A stretch of 64,000 nucleotides of DNA from Pseudisothecium myosuroides (taxonomy: Eukaryota; Streptophyta; Bryopsida; Hypnales; Lembophyllaceae), in contig OX637295.1 in NCBI GenBank assembly GCA_951799445.1, forward strand, positions 11,222,001 through 11,286,000, read 5' to 3'. The translations under genes were made by a program, and so were the position numbers. Shown piece after piece: positions 35,538-46,858 of this stretch (position 1 is the stretch's first letter; each line of letters begins with the position of its first letter). The notes under the pieces are model-generated. The model searched no databases, was not told the origin of the DNA, and worked only from the letters and a program-made list of their open reading frames with translations.

Positions 35538-37940
35538 ATGGAGGTATTTCGCGAATTGCCGAGCTCGGCGGAGCTTTCTGTTTTCTGCAAGTGAGTATAA
35601 TTTAGCGCTTGCGCAATGTAATTTTCGGTTTTAGGCTGCTTGTCAGATAAGGAGCTAGATCGTTGCTATTCCTTGCTGAGAATCGTGTTCGTTGGGAAGA
35701 TTTTAACGATGGTTTCGCAGACAGGATGCATCAAATCGCGAATTCTCTGATGAGCTGCGAACTATTTTGGAGGTTTCCGCCGTGACGGGACGGTATTGGT
35801 ACGTTGAACTGTCAATGAACTCTGAATGTTTCTCAATAAGGAAACCCATGAGTATTAGTTTTTATTTTGAATTTGCTGTTGTTGGTAAGAGGAAATGGAA
35901 CCCATGACAGGTAGTTTCGTTATTTTTGGAGTTGTATTGAATAAGCTATGAATTTTTAAAGCTACCATGGTGTATGTACCCAAATCATCATGCACTCGAC
36001 AATGCTTTTGCTGACCCTGTTTAGTCCTTGGAGGTTTGCATGAGAAGTTTAAACCTAGAGGCTTTCCACAAATATAATCTTCAGTTTTCGTTGGTTTGAG
36101 GTTGCTACTTTGAATAAGATTGAGTGAAATTATAGATATATGGTTTAAGGAGCCAGGTGGAAATGAGACATCGATTTTAAGTGTGTCCGTCCAAGGTTCA
36201 TTGTTTCGAATGCCAAAGTCGGGAAATGCAGGTGCTGCACTTCTTTTTTTATATTCCTCATAATCGGAAACATTGTAGTATGGTGGAAATTGTGGTATGT
36301 GAACTTATTGTGGTCTCTCCAGGCACAGATGGAATGAGCTTCGGACGCTTCTTCTTTTCAGGCTGAAGCAGGTATGACTTCCTGTGTAGGTGAATTTTCA
36401 TTGCTTTTGCCCTTGTTGATTCAAATTTGGTTGTTTCTCAGTCAACGACAGGTCGGGTTTATTAAGAGTTTCATTCAAAATTTGCATTTGGCGTGTCGAT
36501 TCAGGTACTGCAAGATTTTTATAAAAGCCATATGGATGTTGCAGTTGGGCCTCCGAGACCACTTGTCACTGGCGAAAGCTATCAGGAGCTTGAAGACAGG
36601 CTAACTTCAGGTTCATTTCTTTCCTTGCTGCTTTTTCTCATGGTACGTTGAGGATGGTGTCCAAAAACTATTCGAGTGATCTTCTTTTCATGACTCGTTC
36701 TCAGATGTTATGGTAGTTCTTCATGAGAGCTTTGTACTAAAGCTGAGGTTTAATATGGTAACAGGATTGGAGGCATTCACAGACGGAGCACCTTTCACAA
36801 TCCAGCGCTTTTGTGAGGTCAGTCAGTCAGTCAGTCAAACTTAATTTTCCTTGCTCAAGTGGGAATTACCACTTGGTTCATGACTCGCTTCGGAATTCCA
36901 ATCGAGTGAAGGTCAGGGACTGAAGATTGTTGTTCAAATCTTAAAGTTGAGTAGACATGACCTTAAGGAGCTCGCCTGAGCTCTTGAACACAATTGAGCG
37001 GCAACATTATTTAGCTTTAGTTTTAACACAGAGTGCAATCTTTTCAGGTATTGTTGAATCCCCGAGACAGATATCCTAACCTTGATAAGGTTGCCCTCGC
37101 CTTTGAGAAGGTGTGTGCTCTGCTGACCTGATTTTCTTTTTTCTCTTTTACTTTGCTAATAGCATGCCCCTCTTCTGTTATGGCATAGGTTGAGATTCTT
37201 GTCAATGTTCCAATGATAAGCAGTTTACCTTTGTGTAATTTCCCTGGAGGCAACGTTAGTATTTGTTTGACTTGTATTAGCAAGAAGCTGCTGCTCAAAG
37301 CTGCGCAAAGCTGCTGTTTGTGTTTTTAGGATACTGAATATGTCATTCAAAGTCCACCATTTAGCTCAAATTTTCTTCTTGCCTGGGTCTGTAGAATATA
37401 TATCTAGTCATCTTTCCAAGGAATTAAAATATAATGGGGCATCACAAGTTGTCTCGATGCCTCCTCATGCAGCTGCTTTTGGTCACATCAACGATCCCAC
37501 CATCGCCAGGACCGTACCCTGGGGTTCCATCAGTGCCAGCCCCAACACCAGCAACGGATGCGGTCCCAAAACCACTGGCGTCACCAACGACAGAGAATGC
37601 AGATATTATTGTAAGTAGCGAGTCCAAGGATGTTCTCTTTGCGGCCGATGAACGTATGGCCGATGCTGAGAGTACAAAGGTGAAAGAGTTGAAGGAATTG
37701 ATGAATGTCGACACGGCACAACCTGCTGAAATCATTTCTACGGAAGAAGGTTCAAGAGAGAATGTACCAGAGGTGAAGGACGAGCCTGGGCAGCCGGTTG
37801 CTGATGAGGCCAACACTTCAAGTGTACCTCCTCCAAGTGAACAGGTCGACACTTTAAGTGAACCTCCATCGGACATTGTAAGTGCGCCTGTGGTGGATGA
37901 CAATGAATCTAAAGAGGATGTTGTGGAAAGCAGCGCGTAG
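35538..37940 (+). CDS. PP4R2: Protein phosphatase 4 regulatory subunit 2 (PPP4R2 family)
   Basis: Seven coding exons: 35538-35590, 35721-35792, 36323-36371, 36505-36610, 36765-36817, 37048-37110 and 37473-37940. All junctions are GT/AG and in frame, giving 287 residues, close to plant homologues. The first 140 residues carry the family core: HRWNELRTLLLFRLKQVLQDF (in two stretches), then APFTIQRFCEVLLNP and YPNLDKVALAFEK, ending LLLVTSTI. From about residue 141 there is a Pro-rich linker and an acidic, Glu/Asp/Ser-rich disordered tail, as usual in this family. Family knowledge: R2 subunits join the PP4 catalytic subunit, with R3, to direct dephosphorylation in DNA repair and nuclear processes. 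The start codon is the first ATG after the divergent spacer. The exon 6/7 junction omits an Asn usually seen in 'EKNLLVTS', so that boundary is slightly uncertain. Confidence 0.92.
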
Positions 37941-38917
37941 GACATTACTGATTGTTACTCTTTGAACACCACTTTACATTTTTGTTTATAGCAAAAGGTC
38001 GTTCATACGGTAGAAGATACTGTTCTTCCTGTCACTTAAAGCAATTGCTCATACGTGCAGGTTTGATATATTTTCAGGAGGATATGAGAATGATAGAAAA
38101 ATAGGTTTGTAGTCTAAAATAACATTTTTTGAATATTTTATGAATTGTCAAAGTTGATAATCCTAATCCATCTTACTCTGTCATTTATAATTTGTTATGT
38201 ACAAGTGATGTACAATTTTGTACCTCAATCGAAAGGGAATGGGATTATGGACCCTCCGCACTTGTTAGTAGATGCACTAATTTAGCCTGCTGTGGGAAAC
38301 CCACACATTGAACTGTATTTGACATGTTCGTTCAAAACTATGTATCTTTTTGAGTCAAAAAAACAAAAACAAAACTATGTATCTTTTTCTTGGAAAGGCG
38401 AAATGCAGCTTTTGTGGATTCAATGGTTACGGCCCTCATTTGAAGCATCGAAAAGACTGTGAGACCACATATAATTCAATTTTTTGTACTACCACGGCAT
38501 TGTTGAAGTTGTGTGCAACAAAAGCCAAGGGTGTAACTAAAATGCATCGTATTCTCTGAAATCCAAGCACATGTCTGATTTTTAAATTGGTACATGTACT
38601 TCCAATCCCTGTAATCTTACAGTTAAAGACTAGAGCAACAAGACAACCAACATTCAGGTACCGGTATACCCCAGGCTATGATTTGCTCTCCTTCGCAGAT
38701 CGTCACATGGATTAGAACCACAAAAATTGGTTACATGGATTAGTAACAATCTTGCGTCGACCCAAAAGTTAACGGAAATTCAGCATAAATACTGCTATAT
38801 TTTTTAAAGACTCCACACCAGTCTCCAATTATCGAGAGCACGGGGACTACACGCACTAAAGGGCTTTTTCTCTTCATCTCATTTTTTGCTAAAACCTAAA
38901 TTACAGGCACTATTTTC
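37941..38917. other. Convergent intergenic region between PP4R2 and NEP1
   Basis: Presumably holds the 3' UTRs of both genes. Small inverted motifs such as 'tgtacaagtgatgtaca' (about 38198-38214) and a duplicated 'actatgtatcttttt' (about 38337 and 38373) occur. An open frame at 38350-38559 contains a CSFCGF...H..C pattern, but it lacks a context supporting a gene. Confidence 0.45.
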
Positions 38918-41679
38918 TCATACAATGTTCCATTGGGTCTCCAAGGCATTGCAAATGCGAGCAATGGCCCACATTGCACTCAGAGGATACTCTGACACTG
39001 CAACAAGATCATCTATATAATCCACTTCAATCTTTCCATGCGACATTGCCCCCACCTGTTTCAGACATGCGATTTAGAAAGTACCAACAAATTCCATCAT
39101 GACTTCAGACCAACAAGCTCTTAAGCCTAACAATTACACAAACGCGCAATAGGCTTTCCGGCACTGATCAAATAGGGGTCAATCTTAGGCGTTTCTAATA
39201 AAATGAAGTGTAGGAGATGAGAAAGACAAGACGCTTCAAAGGTCAAAGGAAAGGGTTGAAAAAAGACGCTGGTCTCTGTAGAAATCTAAACTTACCACAA
39301 AGACGAGAGGACTCGATTCTTTGGTCGCAGTTATGTACTCTCGCAATTGTACAACTTTAGGAGCACTGTATGACATCCCTGTGTAACAAGGAAAGAACCA
39401 AAGGTTTCCAAATCATTCTAAATTCAACATTCAAAGCAGCATTGTTTACAAACTATACTGATTTGAACTATTTGTACAAGTGGCACTAACCTACCAAAAT
39501 CACACTATCTTATATTAGTGCAGGCTGAAATATAACTGTATAGTACTAATTTCCACAAGATGGTACTAAATTTCGCAGAATGAAAAATTTGTAGTGACGC
39601 TAAATTTGCGCAGCCACTAATAAGGTATACCTGAAATATACCGTAGCAACAAACAACTCTGCACAGGATGAAAATTTGAAGAGAGATTCTACTAAAGTTG
39701 GGATTCAGTGAAATACCTATTCGCCGGGCACCGAGAGGCAGATGCCGAGTTACAGGTTGCTTCACCACTTTCATCAACTTATCAGGCCCATTTGTTGCTC
39801 GAATGGTAAGCTTTTGGAGCAATTGCACTGCATACAATAAGCACGCGAATGAAATTGCAGAGGGGATTAAAAGTGATTATGTATAACATACCAAATCGAA
39901 CAAATACTAGATGAGGGTCTTAATCCAATCGATACCAAGAACATAATCATGAACTTCAATATGCAACAACTACATTGATTCAACCTTTTAGTCCGTATGA
40001 CAGAAGACACACACTTGTAATATATACTTAGATTAGTAAGGGTTGGAATATTTAGTTACTTGGCAAATCTAAAACCGCAACAAATTATGCAGGAACACTG
40101 ATATTGCGCCCGCACTAATAAGATAAATCAGTGAAGCTCCATCTGAAGAGTTCAAAAGGAAAGCCACAAACACAAAGTTGGCACTAACCCATCAGTCCGC
40201 AAAATCTCTTAAACGTCCTCGGTATGCGAATGTGTGGGTTGATCTGGATAAGAACATTTTTCTCTGTGTGTACATAAAGCCCTTTCAATCTGCCTGCCTT
40301 GTTCATTGGGCTGTCAAGAATTGCCAGCAACGCCTGTTCCAAAGTGAAGCCAAGGTCAAGGCTACTAATACATGAGACATACCTGGGCACAAGTAAGGGT
40401 ACCCCACATGATAAAATAGACAGTTATTCATTCAAAGTCCGACGGAAGATCAACTAATATTTCGAAATGACAAGTACCTGGTGTAAAATATCCGGACGAT
40501 AATGTGCAGGGTCTCGTTTATGCTTGCGCAAAAAGTTGGCGTGGTCATCACAATTCAAAAGTTGATAATTCTGCAAATAGCGAGGCACAAGGATCACAAA
40601 ATAAGAAATCAGAAAAAAACTGAATTGAAAAACTTGTGGCGACCTAAGGGTGCAGTGCTTGCAACTTCACAGCGAAGTCCAGAACCCTAACTTCACCGCA
40701 CCCTTTTGCAGCTTCGCAGGAAACTTAAACCCTAAACCCTAAATTGCAGCTTCATCGATTGCCAAATTGCAGCTTCGTAATAAAGCCAAACCTTAAACTG
40801 CAGCTTCACCGACTTGTAATTCCAGCAGCCAACCTAAAACCTAACCCCTAAAGTCACCCTTTCTAAATTCCAACTTCCAAGCACAGCGAAACGAAAGCCT
40901 ACAACTAGATCTTCTCAAGAAACGACATCGAAACTTTTGATCACAAGAGCCTCAAACCATGTGCAAACTTCGTTGTTCCACCAATTCCCTGAATTTGCTT
41001 GCTGCAGACAAGAAGCAAGAAGTTGGTTTACTTGAAAGTCTAGTTCTTCAATAATTACGAGTGAGTCCAATTCGGCTTTCTTGCTTTTTCGAAATTCGAG
41101 TGCATATTTGCGACTTTGCGTGGCTCTGTTCGGGTGTCGTATTCCGGCTAATGGTATGGACTCGCTCTGTGAGTGCTTCGCTGTTTAGAGCTTAGTGCAA
41201 GAGAATCATCCAGAGCGTCGAATTTTGTTATTGAATTCGTTAAGTTTTTGCAAATCGTATTTAACCTAATTGCAGGTACTCAGCTTCCTGTGTTTAGGTT
41301 TAGGTGCCAGAAGCAAGTCTAGTACTCCCACTCAGAACACACAGAAACCAAAATCAAAAACCCAAAACCCAAATTCGAAAAAAACCTAAACAAAAGTAAT
41401 CCCATTCATACAAATCGTCGCAAGCTCTTTGTCTCATACTTGACAAATTCGATTGCATTTCCAAATCAAAAAGAGAAATTGAGAACAGCAATCCGTTACC
41501 TTGCCCACTTTGGCGGCTTCCAGGGAAGCCTTCTCCAGCACAAACCAAACGCCACCATCATCATCTGCAGGTACGAGGCTGTTCTCCACATTGGGTGCAG
41601 TGCTCGCTTCAGCCACCTCCTCGTCCGAGTCCGGAGCCATCTCTTCCGCTCCTCTCTTCCGCCCCTCCTTGCCACCCAT
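38918..41679 (-). CDS. NEP1: 18S rRNA (pseudouridine-N1)-methyltransferase NEP1/EMG1
   Basis: Six exons on the minus strand: 41679-41500, 40570-40478, 40333-40189, 39827-39717, 39378-39296 and 39055-38918. All are GT/AG, and the joined frame is open with 249 residues, against about 245-252 in yeast and human. Visible family motifs: [17 protein letters not shown] (44-60), [18 protein letters not shown] (64-81), [12 protein letters not shown] (97-108), [18 protein letters not shown] (122-139), [24 protein letters not shown] (163-177) and the SAM-binding knot VGAMSHGK (205-212). Family knowledge: NEP1 is a SPOUT-fold dimer that methylates a pseudouridine of 18S rRNA and is needed for small-subunit assembly in the nucleolus. 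The N-terminal 40 residues are charged (GRKRG, DSDEE), as in other eukaryotes. The start is the first in-frame ATG, since upstream in-frame codons lack one. Convergent with PP4R2. Confidence 0.95.
39480..40140. repeat. Short repeat shared by NEP1 and CLPP5-relic introns
   Basis: 'gcactaataagataaatcagtg' in two blocks at about 40110-40133 recurs as 'gcattaatacgataaatcagtg' at about 33821-33843. 'tatcctattagtgtgagcgcaaaattagtac' at 33712-33742 resembles the inverse, and related 'tattagtgcag' pieces occur at about 39512. These small, degenerate inverted sequences in the introns of two neighbouring genes look like MITE fragments. Confidence 0.4.
40670..40900. repeat. Telo-box and 'aaattgcagcttc' repeats inside NEP1 intron 1
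   Basis: Intron 1 contains 'aaaccctaaaccctaaattg' and three or four near copies of 'ttgcagcttc' spaced about 25-35 bp apart (about 40708, 40744, 40769, 40799). Promoter-like motif density in the long first intron raises the possibility of an alternative or antisense promoter, but no exon of another gene was recognised. Confidence 0.45.
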
Positions 41680-41739
41680 TCTGATAAGCTGCTCAAGACA
41701 CTGAGCAGCAACGAGCAATCTGATGATAGGCGGAAGCGA

Positions 41740-41896
41740 TTAGGGTTTTAGACGAGGAAACTCAGGACGCTAAGCAGTAATTAGGGTTTGCGAAGAGCAA
41801 GCTCGAGATAGGCAGAAGCAATTTGGGTTCGAAACGAGCAAGGGCAGCAATTAGGGTTTGGAACAGGCTTACGATACTCGGTAGCAATTAGGGCTC
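41740..41896 (-). promoter_or_regulatory. Phased telo-box cluster upstream of NEP1
   Basis: TTAGGGTTT occurs at 41740-41748, 41781-41789 and 41851-41859, with degenerate copies at about 41820 (tttgggttc) and 41888 (ttagggctc). On the NEP1 sense strand these read AAACCCTAA. The spacing is about 30-40 bp and each copy is embedded in an 'agcaattagggttt' repeat. Telo-boxes are known promoter elements of plant ribosomal-protein and ribosome-biogenesis genes, which fits NEP1. Confidence 0.75.
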
Positions 41897-41915
41897 TGAA
41901 CCCTTAACCCCTTCA

Positions 41916-42333
41916 GAGCATCTCCACCGGGGCACGCTATAGTGCCCCGGTGAAAGGTATGGCGTGGCCGGAAGCCTGACTTGAACCCAGCGGTTTCAGC
42001 CGGGAGTATTATTCAACGCCAGCCCGAGGAAAAAACCATTGCGACGTAGGAAGTTGCAGTGTGTATCACAATTGACCTTGTGCCACGCTACTGACAAGAT
42101 GCAAGTAAGCTCTTAACTTAATTGGATTAGCAACCTATGGAAAAATGAAAGGAGGAAGGCGCCTCTTAACTGCGTTTGGGGACTAGGACCTGTTGCGCCT
42201 CGGGAGTGGGTTGTGCCGCGCAGATCGGAGCAACTAGTAGGGGCCCTGAATTTTAATGTGGCCCGGGAGTCAGAGGGAGCACGCCATAGACCATGTGGCG
42301 TGCCCCATATATCCAGCACCAGTGGAGATGCTC
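41916..42333. mobile_element. PIF/Harbinger-like TIR element (about 418 bp)
   Basis: The left end is GAGCATCTCCACCGG and the right end is GTGGAGATGCTC, a 12-bp perfect inverted terminus. The flanking trinucleotides are TCA (41913-41915) and TTA (42334-42336), compatible with a mutated TWA target duplication. The interior is GC-rich (tandem 'ggggcac' and 'gtgccccgg' palindrome at about 41930-41953) and non-coding. It sits about 240 bp upstream of the NEP1 start codon, just beyond the telo-boxes. Confidence 0.7.
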
Positions 42334-42336
42334 TTA

Positions 42337-42851
42337 GTGCTTCAGCGCTCCACTGTATGCATTGTGTTGATGATGAATGTTGTGAAAATTGAACTTCATC
42401 CAATTGACATTCATTGAGGGCCTTTTATATGGAATATAAAATCATGGAATATATTAAGGAATAGAAGATAGAATGCTCTGAGGTAACTACACCTAAAATC
42501 ACACAATTAAGCTCTGTGGCATGACTAATATGCTCTAGAAAATGAACAACAATTTTTGTATATAGATGAAGGACTATGAATCAAAATGCAAGTGGTTCCA
42601 TAATTTTTGGATGCATTGTGAATTAATTACAAATTTTCAAAGATACAAGATGTAGGGTGCTAAAAGTGTCATCTACTGTAGGTGATCCCAAAATCAATTT
42701 GATGCACATGAAGGAATGTCAAAGAGAAGAAGTTAAACTAATGGAATGAATACCCAAAATGGACCACTTACGAGGTTGCCAATTCCACAATTCTATTAAT
42801 AGAGCTACACACTACTTGAAATGGGCCTTAACTCCATCTTACACTTGTCCT
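42337..42851. other. AT-rich intergenic DNA
   Basis: No gene or repeat recognised between the Harbinger-like element and the next TTAA element. Confidence 0.4.
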
Positions 42852-43781
42852 TTAACCCCTAAAGTTTTGAGGCTTATTTTCTGCCAAAAAACACTCAAAA
42901 CTGCCATTTCTATAGCAAAGAGTAAAAAAAAAATTTAATTGTTTTTTTTCCACATCTAACCGTAGGATCTTACACCTAACTAGTATTAAAAAGTGTGGAA
43001 AAAATTTCAGAATTTTTGACCGCATAGATTGCAAGATATTTGCGTTTAAAGTGGAAAAAACAAGTTTTTCAGCACATTGCGGGACTGGATTTTTTGACTT
43101 TGAACATTTTTAACTTAAAATTTTTGCTTTACAGAGTTTTGATCTTTAAATCTTTATAGTGGAGAATTGAGTTGAGACTCTAGGAAAAAAAAAGAAATTC
43201 AAAAAAACTTAATTATCATTCTTCAAAAAAAATTTAAGTAGAAGTAGGTACGAGATAGAAGGAAAATCTAAAATATTTATATATTTTAGATGGAATTAAA
43301 ATACACTAATCCCAATGGTGAGATTGTTCTAGCAAGTAAATTAAACCATGAGAATTTTTGTTTTTTGAAAAATTGCAAAAATAGCATTCAGAAATGAATC
43401 CTACAAGTTATTTTTTTCAAGAAGATACTCTAACTGCCCGAAAAACAAGAATGTCCATAACTTCCTCATAACAAAGTCAAATGAAATGAATCAAAGCTTT
43501 CCAGATAGACAAAAATATAATCTGTGAGAAAAAAAATATTTTAAAAAAAAATTCAAAATTTTGTAAATTTTTTTTGTTGCCCTCCATCCCCACGCATTCC
43601 AAGAAATGGCATAACTTCTTGCTCGAAGGTCTGATTTCAAATTTTTTTTTCCGCCACGTACCTCTCTCAATTCTTCACATTCACAAGAAGTTTCAAAAAA
43701 TTAGGAGAAAATTTCAGCCCGTAGGTACCTGCCCCAAGTCCCATTTGTCCCCCGAACGGACAATGGTCCTTTAGGGGTTAT
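42852..43781 (-). mobile_element. TTAA/CCCC TIR element, full-length copy F (0.93 kb)
   Basis: TTAA (42852-42855) CCCCTAAAG at the left and GGTCCTTTAGGGG TTAT (43778-43781) at the right, so the right target copy has one substitution. 'caaaactgccatttctatagcaaagag' in two blocks and 'taaccgtaggatctta' lie near the left end. The interior is highly similar to copy H in reverse orientation. No transposase frame. Confidence 0.83.
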
Positions 43782-44067
43782 GTGCACCATTTTGGATATC
43801 CTTCCAATTCATTTTTCCTTCAAAAATAGGGATCGATTTTGAGGAGTGGTCCATTTTGGGTGTACTTACCTTACACAAACCAATGCTATAGTTATGTTAG
43901 TGGAGTTTTAATTATTTATTATAAATTTTCAAAAGTAATTTAATAATCTTTAGGTCATTTACTTAGGGATTGACAATTGCACATTAAAGGATCCTTTCTG
44001 AATTTTTTGCACATTTTTGCTTATATCTTTCTACTAATAAATAATTTACCTCAATTTCATCAAATTG

Positions 44068-44962
44068 TTAACCCCCAAAGGACCAAAGTCCCCTCGACGG
44101 ACACTTAGGATTTTGTGCAAGCTTGTTGAATATGGATTTTTGATCTGATTTTTTGAAACTTTTTGTGTGCTTGAAGTTTCTCATGAGCTTCGCGTATACG
44201 TAAATTTCATCGAAATCCGACTTATATTGTAGAAGTTATGATGTTTTTTCCCTCAAAAGCAGTTTGTAGAACAGTGGAGGCAAAGAAATCTGCATTTGAC
44301 TATGCAAGGGCAACATAGGTGGGGAAGAGAACTTACTAGGAACATGTAGGGTTCTTTTCTAAAGGGTTGCCCACTTTGTAAGCTTCTTTGCAGGGCGTTG
44401 CAAACTTCAGAAGCTCATAGAAATCTCAAATTTTTACAAAAAAAAATTCCTACTTATTAAGTATGAGTATATCTTTGTATCAACCATTAGGATTTTCAAT
44501 ATCTCGAAGTATGTGGTGGAAAAATTGATTTGAAGATGGCCTAGTGTATTGCCAATTCTTGGAACATTGTGGCATTACAAGATTTTTTTGCATGTGTTTG
44601 GTAAGTTGGATTGTCCTAAAAATTGGTATGCATATGCCTAACTAGATTACCTATAATAAAAAAATTTAACCCTATTGTTTGTAGTGCAAAATTTTTTAGT
44701 ACAAGGCGTTTAAACAAAGGCATCTGAAATTCTGGGGCACAATGGGAAAAAACAAATTGACTTTGAACGCAAATATCTTTCAATCCGTACAATGAAACCT
44801 CACAAATTTTTTTACTACATCCTCTCATACAAATTAAATTGAAGATATCCTACGATTATATATATTTTTTAACTATTTTTAAAACTTTGTCAATGAATGC
44901 AGCAAAAATGGCAGTTTTCAATGGTTTTGAAGTCAGAAATGCCTTGGTATTTTAGGGGTTAA
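44068..44962 (+). mobile_element. TTAA/CCCC TIR element, diverged copy G (0.9 kb)
   Basis: TTAA (44068-44071) CCCCCAAAGGACC at the left and GGTATTTTAGGGG TTAA (44959-44962) at the right. 'aaaatggcagttttcaatgg' and 'gatatcctacgatta' near the right end are the family subterminal words. The left half differs from other copies; it is an older or separate subfamily member. Confidence 0.75.
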
Positions 44963-45832
44963 TAACAAAAGTCATATTTTGATAGATTCATAAATTGTTT
45001 GGGATATATGACAAGATATTTAAACAAAACATTGGCCTAAAGCCCTCTCTTCATCATCTAAAATATGGATGCCATAGCCTTTAGGAATTAAAAGAGTTTA
45101 ATAGGAGGGGATGTAGATCTGGAGTCCATGAAGCAAGAACAATTATGGCTTGGAATGAATCCATACAAAAGATCTTGATTTTTGCATATATTTTTAATCT
45201 CTACATGACTTAAATTGATTCATAAGCTTGCTTGAAAAGCATGAATTACTAAGTGAACGCCATGGTTAAATTGTTGAAGAGTAGATGGAATTCTTTTTAA
45301 TAAAATAGTTAGATTGTGTACTTTAATCATTTCACATAACTCCTTTAATGAGCTCTAGAATAAGTTTATCATCCTCCCATTAGATGTTGTCCATTTCTAC
45401 ATGAGTAAAGGAGAAACTCATAAGGATTTCTTTAATCTCTAAATGTCCTTTAATCCTAAAAGTGGATGAGACTTGGTCAAACTCGGTTGTAGTTTTTAAA
45501 ATATCTATTTTTGTATTTGATGTCTAATCAAAAGATGATACTTGACAAATTTAGCCTCTTTATTTTCAAATTTTCAATTTGCAAGGTCCGTATAATGGAA
45601 CCAAACTACCTACTATTGTGCAGTTTTCATTTGTAATGTTTTTAAAATTTATTTATTATTTATTATTTATTTTTATTTTCAATTTTATTTTTGGTAAAAA
45701 TTTAGATCATTTAAATATATGTAGTCATTGATATAATTTTATTTTTTATGCAATTTGCTTCTTAAAATCTCAATTTTATTACTTTTCTAAGAGATATTTT
45801 GAATAAAGATTTAAGAATTCTTTTTGTTTCAT
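44963..45832. other. AT-rich intergenic DNA
   Basis: No gene or mobile element recognised; ATTT-type simple sequence at about 45645-45700. Confidence 0.4.
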
Positions 45833-46858
45833 ATATTAAAAATTTATCAAATTTGATTAGTCAATCATGAAATGGTTAAATTTAGCATAATAGTAGTAGT
45901 TGTATCATAATCATTTTATTTGAGGGTGTAACAAACAAAATTTCCTACAAGTATTTATACTATTTTTTCATTCATGCTATTGCTTAGAGACGGATTTTTT
46001 TGTTTTGTTGAACTTTTTTATTATCATAATCCCAAAGCCCTTTCACTAAATTACTAGCCTCGAAAGTGCCCCAAATTATCATTTTTTAGAGCATTGGGAA
46101 AAATAGAAAATGCAATTATTTTTTTGAAATTTAACTATACAAAATTATGCTAACCTACTATGGAAAAGTGGAAAATTTTATTTTGGAAAATTTAACTATG
46201 TAGATTGCATCATCTTAGTTGTTGTATACATATTTTGTCCTATTAGAAGCATCTTTTATACTATTATATTATTAAAAGCACAAGCCAAAGACCTTTTCAA
46301 CTATATCCTAAGACTTTCAATAAAAGACATAATCTTAAGGAAATAAATTTTGAATACAAATTTTAAAAATTTTAAAAAAAATTCTTCATATTCATTCTTG
46401 CAAAAAATACTAATAAAAATAAAGGTATAAAATGTTGGAAAACACTAAATTATTAATAATTTTCATACAAATTTGAAAAATGTCAATGTCAACAATAATA
46501 ATTTTGCAATAAATAATTTGTACTTTAAGCTTTTATTATTTTCAAAAATATTAAAAATTAAGTTCAAAAATGAATTTCTAACTTTATTTTTGAGAAGAGA
46601 TTCTATGACTATATATAAAATAAAACTCCTTATAGCTTTCATCTCATTAATCATAATAGAATGATTTAAAATCTTTTTATATACACATTTTTTCTTGGAA
46701 GGGTTAATTGACTTTTCAATTTTCCTACAAACATATAGTAATAATATTTTTTATAAAACTAATTTTTCATCTTCTACAGTGATGTCTAATACATAACTTT
46801 AGACAATAAAAATATATAATTAATATTTATATATGATTCAAATGGCCAAATTATATGA
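45833..46858. repeat. 1-kb dispersed repeat, copy 1
   Basis: Aligns along its length with 60822-61838 at about 80% by eye. Landmarks: 'aaaaatttatcaaa', 'tgattagtcaatca', 'aactatgtagattgcatcatctta', 'aattaataattttcatac' and 'tatatatgattcaaatggccaaatta'. Both contain paired open frames on opposite strands (about 63-71 codons) caused by AT-rich symmetry rather than coding. An AGGGTTAA-like end lies at about 46700, but homology continues past it. Confidence 0.7.

Noticed and set aside
37442..37945. 167-codon minus-strand frame opposite PP4R2 exon 7
   Set aside because: It mirrors the biased acidic coding sequence of PP4R2; no motif of its own.
38350..38559. Frame with a CSFCGF...H...C zinc-finger-like pattern
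   Set aside because: Lies in the convergent 3' region, starts in a duplicated A-rich segment, and has no family match or splice partners.
46463..46664. Paired frames on both strands, repeated at 61454-61698
   Set aside because: Caused by near-symmetric AT-rich sequence in the 1-kb repeat; no conserved protein signature between copies.
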